From Phaeosaccion multiseriatum (taxonomy: Eukaryota > Ochrophyta, other classes), in NCBI GenBank assembly GCA_965112735.1, contig OZ218963.1:2418001-2482000 (forward strand): 64,000 nucleotides of DNA, given 5' to 3'. Of this stretch, positions 39,405 to 49,471 are shown piece by piece (the first letter of the stretch is position 1; every line of letters starts with the position of its first letter). The translations under genes were made by a program, and so were the position numbers. The notes under the pieces were generated by a model. The model did no database searches. It was not told where the DNA came from and saw only the letters and a program-made list of their open reading frames with translations.

Positions 39405-39751
39405 TCATGTCTTCGCTGCCGAATGCAGCGAAGATCCAGGGAATGTCTCTCCCATTAGACAAGGTGCTGCCTCACAGTCCGCTACCTCCCGCCATGTTCG
39501 CTTCCACAGCTCCGAGCCACAGTCTTCGTCAAACACACCATACCCGGCCATGAGCAGAAGCATGGAGCGCAGTGCCTCCGTCGCAGCCCCGATCATCGGA
39601 TTCTGCCGCTCCTCCTTCGTCCATTCTCGCAGCAATTCCTCCTTCACGTCCTCTTCGTGTATGTCCTCTCGGCTCTTGCATCTCACCTCAGGGGGTAGAC
39701 CCCTCCCCCCACCGCCAGTGCCACTGCCGCCGCCGCCGTTACCCCTGTTGC

Positions 39752-39785
<34 letters not shown>

Positions 39786-42700
39786 ACCGCTACTACTCCT
39801 CCTCTCCTCGCACGGACTGTGCTGTCGAAGGGGAAGTCGCAGTGTTTGCAGCACCCGAATCCAGAGTTCGGGGAAAGAGGGCTCCCGTAGCAGAATGGGT
39901 AAGAGTCGATTGAAGCTTTGAGAAAGCAAATGCAAAGCAGCCAGCTTGTCTGCGAGGGGGGGTGGGGGATTTCCAGGCCCCCTTCCTCTTGTTGCCTCCT
40001 CTTCTCTCCCCTCCACGTCGTGCTGCCCCCCCTTTCCACCCACTTGCACCCTTGCACTAGGTGATGCATCTCGAACCCGTGCAGTAGCTTCGTCAACTGA
40101 CTGGCTCGGTGCCGTCCCTCTCTCGGCAGCAGCAGCGGCAGAAACACCAAAGTGCTTATGCTTCGGCTCTCGATGTGGTTGTTCCCGACTTGGAGCTTCC
40201 ACCATCTCATACTCATTGTCCTCTTCCGCAGTTGCTGTTTCCATCGATGGCGAGGCAGAGGGAGATGCTGCCCCTCCAGCAGAGGGCAGTGCAGGATCCA
40301 TGCCTTCTTCCTCGCCCACGACTGAAGCCACGAGAGCAATAATGGTCTCCGAGAAGACCTCCACCAACAGCTCTCTCGGCGCTTGCAGACACACCTCACT
40401 CATGACTGCCTGTGTCAGGAGTTCCAAAGCGCGCTCCCTGACCCCCTCCCACCGGTCTTGCGCACCGCTGGCAAAGACATGTAGGATGGGTCGCCAGTAA
40501 GTAACCCAGGGGTCATCATCACCCTCACCCCCCCCCACTATGCCCTCCAATCGGGTGTGCATCACCATCGCCAGGTCCAGGGCGGCAAGCGAGTAGCTGA
40601 CCGTGTGCGTCCTTCCCCTCCGACCCCCCCCCAAAAAGGCCAAGAGGCACTTGGTGCAGCCGCCTGCCGGCAGGTGTGACTGCAGCTGCCGCTCGTGCAC
40701 CAGTAGGCACAGCGCCTCGAAGGCCATCGCTGCCCCCTCTCCCCCGAACGCTGCGCATGCCTCTACGGCGGAGAGAACATGACCCCACGCCCGAGTGGAC
40801 AAAAGCGGACCCAACATCGCACTGCATTGCCCCACAAGTCGACGCAGCGCGGAGCCAATGTGCACCGCCAAAGCCTCCGAGATTCGCGCGTCAGTGTGCG
40901 GTGGTAGCAGCCAGGTGAAGCCTTCGGCAAGGCCTTCACTGCCGCCTCCTCTAGAGATGAGCCTTATAATCAGACGCAGCAGTCCCGTTGCAGCCTTTTC
41001 CACGGCCACAGTCAGCACCCGCGCGTTGCCCAGCCGCACTCTGTAGTGCATCAACAATATGGGGCAAAGAATCTGGCAACGGTCTCGGTTTCGCAGCGTG
41101 AGCTCGGCCAAGAGTACTTCAGCAAAGGCCAGGGATGCGCGGCTGGGCGGCGCAAAACACTTGCTGCCAAAGCTTACCCGATCGCTACTGGCGCTGCTGC
41201 TGACTCCAACGCCTGATGTCTCCCCGCCCCCATTGCTGAACACCAGTCTACTCTTCGCCAAATCTCCCGCACAATCTCCCTCCAGCTTGTGGGTCGCCCC
41301 CTCTTGCGGTAGCGATGTGTGTATCGAAGCAATCAATCCTCGCACCAGCTGCAGCAAACTCTCTGTTGCGAGGACACGGCTTTCAGAGAGGAGGTCAGAG
41401 ACGCGGCATTGAAGTGCACACCTCCGCGCGACGGCCCAGCCTTGTGGCACCTTTTCTTTCAGCCGCGGTGGTGTGTTCGTTTCGCTGACTTTCTCCCCCG
41501 TTTGAATCGTCACTAGTACTGCTGCTGCTGCTCCTCCTCCTCCCTCTTCGTCTTCTTCCTCTTCTCCTCCTCCTCCTCCGCCTCTTCCATCTCCTCCTCC
41601 TCGTTTCCCTTCTCCTCTTTCTCCTCCTCGTCCTCCTCCTCTTCGTCGTCGTCGTCCTCCTCCTTCTCCTCCTCCAGCTGCTGCTTCAGATGATGGCCTT
41701 GCCAATGTGCTCGTCGATGTCGGCACGGAACCTACGGGGCTGCTGCCGCCGCGCTGATCGCTAAAGCTACAAGGCGGCGGGTCTATCGAGGTCGAGCGAG
41801 CATCAGATACAGCAAACGAGGGGTCAAATTCTCGAAGCAATCTGGACGGGTTCAGCGAACGACGACGACCGCCCCTGGTGATGCCACCGCTGCCATCTCT
41901 CTCATCTGTTCGAGGAGCACCTTGTTGGACACGCATGTCCCCTCCCTCCTTTCGCACATCTCTCTCACGCTCTCCCTCGGCATCACCACCTCCACCGTCA
42001 TCATGATCATGATGATCATCAAGATGGCCCTTATCGCTGCTGGTTCCATCATCGTTCGTGTTCTGGCTTCCCTCGGAACGCTCTTCTGTGGTGTTGACAT
42101 CTTCTGCGGTGTAGACTGCAACGGAATCCCACAGCTCTCTTCGAAGATGAAATGCATCCGCGGCAGCAAGAGCCGTCTTTGCGGAAGCGAACTGCATAAG
42201 CGCCGCAGCGTCTTCCTCAGAGGGAGTCGAGGCTGATTTCGACAGCTTTCCCAATGCCCACCTTAGCAGGCCACCACCCCCCGAGCCTCCGGTCTCCGCT
42301 ACTCTCTCTCCATCTAGCCCTGATAGAGAGCTACTCTCCCTTAGACCAAGGTCTTGCGCTGCCAGCACGATTGCGGTGAATTGAACACGAGCCTCGCGGG
42401 AGAGCAAGTCCTCATCACTCTCCCGAAGTATCTCCTTGGGAAGGACATGCAAGTCCCGCAGTCGAAGGGTAAGCCGAAGCATCATCTCCCATCCCAGCGT
42501 ACTCAGGTGCTCTCCCAATCGGTGGGCAATGCCGTAGGCCGTCACCGCTGCGGCTTGGGCGGAAGGGTTGTCTGCAAACTGGGACAAGGCCTCTAGTTCC
42601 TCCGCCTCTGCCCGCAGTTCCAGCGCTCGAAGGTCGAGGATGCGTCCACCACTACCAAAAAGCACAGCGCCACTACCACCACCGCTGTCAGCGCTCTGCA

Positions 42701-45700
42701 GCCCCTCGACCCCCCCGAGAGAGGGCTCGAGGAGAAGGTAGGTGGAGTCGACCAGCAGGAAGATGGCAGCGTTGATCAAGTCGGAGAGGGCAGCACGTCC
42801 AGCGATCTTGGCCGTGGTCAGCATGAGGTCGACACTCTCGCTCAGAACATCGAAAGGAACCCTAAACACGAAAGCGGTGGGCACGAAAGCTGTCGAGACG
42901 GCCTTGAGGACATCTTGCCACACAGCTTGCAACACATCACCGCGAAACAGCCCCGGCGGGAGACAAGGAGAAGCTCCGTCGCTTCCTCCCCTGTGGCGAG
43001 ACTGGCGCCCCAAGGTTCGCAATTCGCCGAGTGCCGCTTTCTTGGATGCCTGCGGGACAGCAAGGTAAGAGACAAAAGGCGTTGGCGATGACACACAGAA
43101 GAGCATTAGGGTTTGGCCGGTGTGTGACTCCGATGCCGTACTATATAGATTGCTGGCTCCCAGGGCTGAGCGCTATCAAAACAAAGGTACCTACCCATCT
43201 ATCGACGGTGCAAGGTACCATAAACTTGTAGCCACAGCAGCACTTCTGCCCCCCCCCCCCGTCCTTGAGCTCTCACCCCCAGCCTACCCACCACACAGAC
43301 GTACTTGACCATACCTGGACCAAGAGGTCGTTCCATCGAGCCGGAGTAACACCCCCCCGGGGTCCGCCACCCATGGTAATAATCTCGCTCTCCTGAATGC
43401 TTGTATAAATCTGTGCGACACCGAGGGAGGGGAGGCACACAAAGGCAAAGGAGGAGGGAGGGGGGCTCAGGATGTGGGCTCGGGAAAGAGATAGGCCAGC
43501 TGAACCGAACCAGACAGTCATCACACACGCACAAGCCCTTGACATGACAGTGACACCCAACCTGTTTGAGCATTTCTGCGGGAAGGTCCTGCCCCCTGCT
43601 CACTTCAGGGCCGTAGTTAATGTTGTTGCGCACAAACGCCTCCATCGACATCGACATTCGCTTCTCCGCCTTGATGTTTGGATTGTGTAGGTCGGTGTTG
43701 AGCATGATGATGCTGTAGCTTAACAGGTACGACACATCGGGCGTGGCCATCAGGAGCTGCTGTTTTGTCCCTCCTTCGACGCAGTCTCCGTGTGCAGCGC
43801 TGGCAAAAGCCTGCAGAATGCGGTCGATCTGCTGAGCCTCGCCGGGCAGCCGGAAGGAGGAGAGAAACATGCGGAGAGCCGATAGAAGCGAGCGTCCCTT
43901 GAAGTCAAAGCTCCCCGCAAAGGACGCCAGCACGGCCTCGTGAAACTCCTTCGTATCTCCCTCGTAAATAACGGTGGTCTCAACACCCTCGCCCATCCCT
44001 CCTCCTTCTGCCCCTGTTCCTGTTGTTGCTGCTGCTACATCCTTCTCGTCTTTGCCGAGCTCCCCGAGGTATGATCCAATAGCAGAAAGGGCAAGATCGG
44101 GGGCTGTCCTTAAGAAGGCCGCAACAGCCTCTGGGGTCAGCGGGTGGGGCAATAAAAATGTGGCGCTCCTCTGGGCCCCGCCTTCTCCAGTGTCGCCACT
44201 AACGGCATCGGCATCGCTACCACTGGTGCAGAATGCCACCCGCTTACTCACAGTATTCTGCAATAAGATGAGTCCCTTCGAGGGCTTCATGTTGAAGGCC
44301 TGAGCTGCCTTTCGTAGCATTTTCTTGTCTCTCCACTCCGCCAAGTATTCAGCCCTCGCTCGCTCGCACTCCACTTCACCCTCCCCCTTCCCTACTAGGG
44401 CAGCTCCAGCCCCAGAATTCTCCAAAGAAGTGAATAGGAGGAGGACGAGGCGCAAACACTCTCTGTTAAGGTCTGGCTCCAGATCCTCCGCGATATTCGA
44501 CCCACTCAACCTGCAGCAATCGTAATTGACAAACAGCTCCGGCATGAGGGAGGGTAGCGACACGAGGTTGGCCAAGGCCTCAAGAATCACCTCACCCTCC
44601 TGCGCTGTGTACCGCTCGCCGACCACCTCCTTTCCAGCCGCGCGTCGACCACCGCTGCGGCTGCTGCTACCGCGGCTACTGCTGCTGCTGCTGCTGCTGG
44701 TGGTGGTGGTGGTGGCACCCACACCGCCTGGAAAGCCCTGTAAGCCTGCTGCTTCGTGAGCCTCCCCCGCTTGTTGCAACTGAAGTAAGAGGCGAAGAAA
44801 TATCCCATTGATAAGCGCCTCAAATTGCATTTTGAGGTGAGATCGATTGTTGCTGACCCACAGGCAGTGAATGACGTTGAGTGCCTCGGTGAGCAGATTC
44901 GTGGAATGCCCGCCTCTCCCCAGTTCAAGTAGCATGAAGCAGAGACCGTTACTCATCATGTCAAGGAGGGGAGGGTATGAAGCAAGGGCCGCACCGGCTG
45001 TGATGATAGCGTGTCCTAATAGACGGAGGCAGAGCTCTCCCACCACCAGGCTGTTCTCTGATGAGGGACCGGCGACAGTAGGTTGGTGACTCGCTCGGGG
45101 TTTGGACATGGCATATTCACCGCCGCTACCACTCTTGTCGGTCATGACTCTCGTGACTGAGGCACTGGCACAACAGGTATGTAGCTCACCCAAGAGGAAT
45201 CGAAAGAACTTGACGGCGCACGCAAGACCGTGGCTTGTAGTGTTGCTGCCACTACTGCTGGTGGTGGTCACTGCTTCAAAAACCAGCGTGGTGAGGCGGG
45301 AGAGGGTGTCTTCCGCAGCGTACGCCACCATCTGAGAGTTCCGATTTTCGATGATATAGTGGTAGCACACCTCCACCGCCTGCCATAGGGCATCATCCGT
45401 CAGGAGCGATCCCAAGCCCCGGTCTCCTCCTGCCACCGTGCTGCTACAGTCCACCGGTTGAAACACCACCGCTTCCCCCACCAGCTGCAGCATCACAAAG
45501 TGCACCACTTGGTCACTGCCTCCATGATCTTCGTACTTTGCACTGCTGAGGGCCACCTCCACCAGTTCTGTTACAGCTTCCTGGGCATTGGGCATAGCTA
45601 GCTGGGTGAAGAACACGGAGCCTGAGTATGCGCAGAAGCGCCCCGAGAGCTGACGCTTTAAGCTCCCGATTTGTGGCCGAGTGGACGACATTGAGAAAAG

Positions 45701-46059
45701 GCCGGACCAGCGTCAATGCGCTAAGCTCCACGACAGCTGGGAGAGAGGGGTGGAGAAAGCAGAGAGGATCATGTGAGAGAGGGTACGGATAGAGAAAAGG
45801 AACCAGAGAGTGGAAGAGAAAAAGGAGGCCAAAGCCTTTCCCTATTGACAACCTCGCGAGGAAGCGGCCGCAAGCCCCTCTTACCTTCTTCATCAGCGCT
45901 CCTCACTTCATCGCGCAAGTCGGTGAGAGCCAGCACGAGGGGGAGAACAGGCCCTCCATACCTCGTGTTCCGTCTCAAAGCAGCGAGAAGTCCCGCCACC
46001 TGTCCGAGCACCACCTCTTGCGTGACGACGAGAGAAGATGAAGCTCTGCCCACAGCCAT
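39405..46059 (-). CDS. GBF1: Large ARF guanine-nucleotide exchange factor, GBF1/GNOM type (Sec7 domain)
   Basis: Four exons fit: 46059-45885, 45736-43562, 43410-43315 and 43049-39405, about 2,030 residues against 1,859 in human GBF1. These proteins activate ARF GTPases on the early Golgi. The N-terminal DCB region starts VVTQEVVLGQVAGLLAALRRN and continues ALTLVRPFLNVVHSA. The Sec7 domain contains FRLPGE with the catalytic glutamate (about residue 690) and SIIMLNTDLHNPN. The link after Sec7 reads IYTSIQESEIITM, which favours GBF1 over BIG. HDS repeats follow, and the C-terminus has ALRSMLLLMAGYGVF. Low-complexity Ser/Gly/Glu inserts account for the extra length. Exon 2 needs a one-base frame change near 45620-45626 to join the DCB to the rest. 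An upstream in-frame GTG at 46074 is not needed. Confidence 0.85.
45620..45626 (-). other. Apparent +1 frame change in the GBF1 gene (CTC AGG C)
   Basis: The frame coding VRPFLNVVHSATNRELKASALGALLRIL continues past this point into non-homologous residues. The conserved frame resumes as GSVFFTQLAMPN one base later. The sequence at the switch is CTC-AGG-C, like the CUU-AGG-C site of yeast Ty1. A sequencing error or a true mutation is equally able to explain it. A GT-AG intron of the required kind would be only 15 bp, which is too short. Confidence 0.4.
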
Positions 46060-46262
46060 ACTCTTCCCGCCCACTCCCTCAGCTCAGTTCAGTTCATCCT
46101 GAAGCCTGGGGGGGGGGGGGGGCATCCAAGCGAGTAAACGAGCAGGAGGAGAAACCCCCCTTTTTGAAAATGTCGCTGGCTGCCTGGCTGGCCCCTTTTT
46201 TCTTCTTTATACCGCCTTTCTCCACACACACTCCTCGGCGGACCGAGATTCTTTCACCAGCA
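46060..46262. other. Spacer upstream of GBF1
   Basis: This holds a G run of about 15 bases and a T-rich stretch ending in TTTATACC (46205-46213), possibly a TATA-like site for the plus strand. No gene is recognised. Confidence 0.4.
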
Positions 46263-46636
46263 TGAGCAACGAAAATAGCGCTATCGATCTTCTAAGGTAC
46301 TTCCCACCCCGTGACGGACTGTGGGGTGAGTAAAACGCCATAAACTAGGTCTTTAGAAAGACAGCGCGGAAAAATGGCACGGGCATGCATGGACCACCAG
46401 CACCAGCTCCCTCACAACTCGGCAGCAGCAGCAGTAGCACCACACCAGCTTCAGCTTTCTCATCAGGTACACCAGGACTCGCTCTGCCCTCCTGCGCCGC
46501 CGGCACGAATGGATACTGGGGAAGAAGAAGGGGGAGGTTCTTCTCCTGCGAGGAGGAGGGAGTTCGAAGAAGGGCACCGACATTAATGGATACAGGTGGG
46601 GGGGTGGGGAAGCAGCCCAAGGCAGCGATGGATTAG
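46263..46636 (+). CDS. Candidate short two-exon gene, Ser-rich, unrecognised
   Basis: A possible first exon at 46263-46328 (MSNENSAIDLLRYFPPRDG...) ends in a good donor (GGGGTGAGTAA, phase 1). A matching acceptor near 46407 joins it in frame to APSQLGSSSSSTTPASAFSS and onwards to a stop at 46636. No domain is recognised, the second part is low complexity, and the coding status is weak. Confidence 0.2.
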
Positions 46637-47690
46637 CATGTCCCACCAGAGGGCACCGCCGACCGCATCATCTCACCACTGGATACTGCTGCTGCTTGGT
46701 CGGGCGGCGGGGGGGGGGGGAGGCAGCGGAGGATTAGCCCATGAGACCCAACCACTCCGCCATTCTGAACCTTTACCCCGACGCCGACAATGATGTCAGC
46801 CGCTAGGAGTATCGCCCCAGCCACAGCCACCACCGCCAGCAGGAGGGCCTGCAGCAGCTGCTGTGCCGCCCCCACCACACGGCCACCAAGCCAACCACGA
46901 CTCAGGCCCACCAGAGAGAGGCTCGCTCTCCCGGCGAGGCTGGTTTCTCAGGGATACTACGTTGCCTCCACTACGACGGCAGACGCGAGTGGCAACCAGG
47001 GAAGACGGAGGGGGAGGGGCGGAGGCAGAAGAGGCCGGAGGAGGGATATGCACCAGCAGAGGGCGAGGCACGGCAGAGGAGGCAGAGGCAGCATTCTAGA
47101 ACGGAGGGCGGCACATGCTGCAGTGGAGAGAGCAAGGGTCAGCAGGCTCAGTCCCGGTACAGCTGTATTACGGAGGACGACACGTGCTGTAGCGGCCGCA
47201 GGCAGTGGTCACGAGTCTCCAACAGCCCCAGTCCCACCACGACAGCTCGAGCACGGAGGACGGCACGTGGTGCAGGGCAGACATCACGAGTGAGCAACCT
47301 GCCAGAGGCCCGGTACTGCTCGAGCACGGAGGACGAGACGTGCTGTAGCGCAGCAGAGCAAAGGGTAGTAGCTGCGAGCCTGGCTCGATGGTGTGGCTGG
47401 TCGGCGCCAACGACGTCGTTCTTTCGGAGGAGGAGCGCGGTGTGGCAGTGCCCGCACGCATTGCCGGGACCGTCGGGATGATGCCTCTCCAGGTCGAGCA
47501 GCAGCAAGCGGCTACAGATTTAAACTTACGTAAATATGTACCAAACTTACGTAAATATGTACCTATCGTCTGCTTTTGGCTGTGTATAGTATTCTAGGCC
47601 GCGTTGTTGGCCCTGCAGTGGCTGTCTTAAAACATACGCTCCACAAGAATTACTACCGCGCCTCTGAATCATCACAGCTTGCCTGACGCA
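46637..47690. other. Low-complexity, repeat-bearing spacer
   Basis: This is Arg/Gly-rich coding-like DNA with no recognisable domain. Imperfect units containing CGGAGGACGRCACGTGCTG recur about four times between 47095 and 47350. At 47527-47565 a 19-bp unit (ACTTACGTAAATATGTACC) occurs twice in tandem. Confidence 0.5.
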
Positions 47691-47691
47691 G

Positions 47692-48735
47692 TTACGGGAA
47701 ACCTCCCCTATCACGCTCTTCTTGTATTGACTTATCACCTGAAAATGTGTGTGTTGTATGTATCTCTGTGTCTCCGGGCCCCCCGAGGGGCCGGTTACTC
47801 CCCCTCTTGGTCGGGGAGGGGAAGTGCAGGACCAGCTCCGCGGTTGAGCCGACCCAGGAAGGCGCGCTCTCGCTTAGCGAGAGCCATATCTGGTGGCTGC
47901 AGCTGACGAGACGGCGAAGTCTGGCCAGGACGTGGCCCTTGGTGGTGGAGGAGCCAGTGCGGCCCGTGCGGGAGACCACGTGCTCGGCAAGTGCGTGTAG
48001 GAGCGATTGCGCCTATGCGCCGAGTCGTCCGTGGGTCTCGATGGCGAAGGTGGCGAGGCGAACATGCTCTCGGTCGTAGGTGCCGGCATAGTGCCGCTCC
48101 TTGCGGGTCTCGCTGTGGGCTGCTGCCGCTCCCGGTCTGGTGTCCGTGTGGAGCACATTCAGGGCCGTCCTGCAGATATTGTTACTCAGGGTTAGGTCCA
48201 GCATGTGCGCCGGGTGGGCAAAGGTTGGGTCGCGAGCCCCGGGGAGGGCACGGCGGGGGAGGGTGGCGTCCATACGGAAGGTCCTGGCGATATTGTGTGG
48301 GGGGAGGAAGTACTCCGAGCTCTCGTGTCCGACGCGGGAGACAAAGTTCTGCTTGAACATGTCCTCGACGGAGGAGAGCATCCCGGTGTGGTAAGTGTTG
48401 GCCTGGTTGGGGCACTGGATGGCGTGGGACGAGTCAGCGCGTGTGTTGCAGCGGGTGCAGACAAGCGCGTCGGGTCCTCCTGGGCCATAGAGGCAGATAA
48501 TACCGAGGGAGCGTCGGAGGGCCCCTACCATGTCTTGGGCCGGCATGGAGACCTGTCCCGGTGAGCTGGCGATGAAGCCCATGGCACCGGGGCTGCTCTG
48601 GCTGAGGTGCCGAGCCTTGGCCTGTCGGTGAGACTCCATGCCGGCATCGGCTGCAGCTGCGTCGTCTTGGAGTCGGTCCAGTGATGCGTAGTACTTGTTG
48701 ACGCGCTGTGGCGCTAGGCATCTCTGGAGGGCGCG
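47692..48735 (-). pseudogene. C-terminal fragment of a non-LTR retrotransposon reverse transcriptase protein
   Basis: The minus frame is open from about 48735 to 47692 except for an in-frame TAG near 48013 (RLGA-stop-AQSLLHALAEHV). It contains a zinc-finger-like CTRCNTRADSSHAIQC. Then MLDLTLSNNICRTAL followed by SETRKERHY resembles the D...(E)xK core of the restriction-like nuclease tail of some LINE proteins. ATFAIETHGRLGA then matches the tail common in such proteins. No RT domain precedes it, so the copy is 5'-truncated as LINE copies often are. The assignment rests on pattern memory and is moderate. Confidence 0.6.
47774..47821. other. Two short GC hairpins in the LINE 3' region
   Basis: CCGGGCCCCCCGAGGGGCCGG (47774-47794) folds perfectly at its ends, and a C-rich/G-rich pair follows at 47799-47821. 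In LINE orientation they lie near the 3' end of the element, where RNA hairpins can be recognised by the reverse transcriptase. Confidence 0.35.
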
Positions 48736-49360
48736 GGAAGGGGGGGGAATGGGGGGTTATACTTTCTGGTGCCATCTGCGCTGCCTAACAGTAAAGGAGG
48801 AGTATTCGACCCTGGACAAGATTACGGCCTAAAACTCTCTCTTCTCTTTTCCCACTTGCACATCACCGGTCTAATAATCAATAATCACGCCGAAAGGGCG
48901 AATAGAAATTGTACTTTCTATTTTTTATTTTTTGAATACAATCGTAACCTTACGTGAGGGTTTAAGTCACTTTTTCACGCGGAGCCTCTCGTTCTCTCCT
49001 CGTGGACCCGTTGCAAGACCAGCTCTGTTGCGTTGCGCCTGTAATACACACACAAACACACAGCCACACACATGTAAGTTTTTGTTTCCTTGAAAGTGAA
49101 AGGGTGGGAGGACCTAAAAAGCGTTCGCCCACCGGGCCAAAGCACACGTGCAACGAATGTGTGGGTGCGCATGGTGTGTTACACGTGTGTGGGGGGGGGG
49201 GGGGGTGAGGGAAGGGAGAGTGGAGGGGAATAGCGGCTCGAGTGCGGTGTGCACAGAGAGTCAGATCCAAGAATCCAAGGATGCAAGGCTTCATTAGACC
49301 ACAAACGGTGACGGAAGACGCGACAAATGGAGGAGAGGGGCCATCACGGAACACAGGTCA
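48736..49360. other. Spacer with a copy of a dispersed terminal motif
   Basis: At 48806-48827 the sequence TCGACCCTGGACAAGATTA occurs, also present at 54737 and 55058. AT-rich DNA follows (48880-48960) and then a G run (49191-49205). No gene is seen. Confidence 0.5.
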
Positions 49361-49471
49361 GTCATCACATCAAGGAGGAGATCAGTAATAGACATGAGTC
49401 ATCACATCAAGGAGGAGATCAGTAATAGACATGAGTCATCACATCAAGGAGGAGATTAGTAATTGACATGA
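49361..49471. repeat. Three tandem 37-bp units at the end of the PPR gene
   Basis: Units start at 49361, 49398 and 49435 (GTCATCACATCAAGGAGGAG...). The third copy includes the PPR stop codon (49439-49441) and the preceding codons. The other two are in the 3' UTR. Confidence 0.9.

Noticed and set aside
45605-45625. A 15-bp GT...AG segment as an intron in the GBF1 gene
   Set aside because: It is too short for spliceosomal removal, so the frame change there is treated as a frameshift or error instead.
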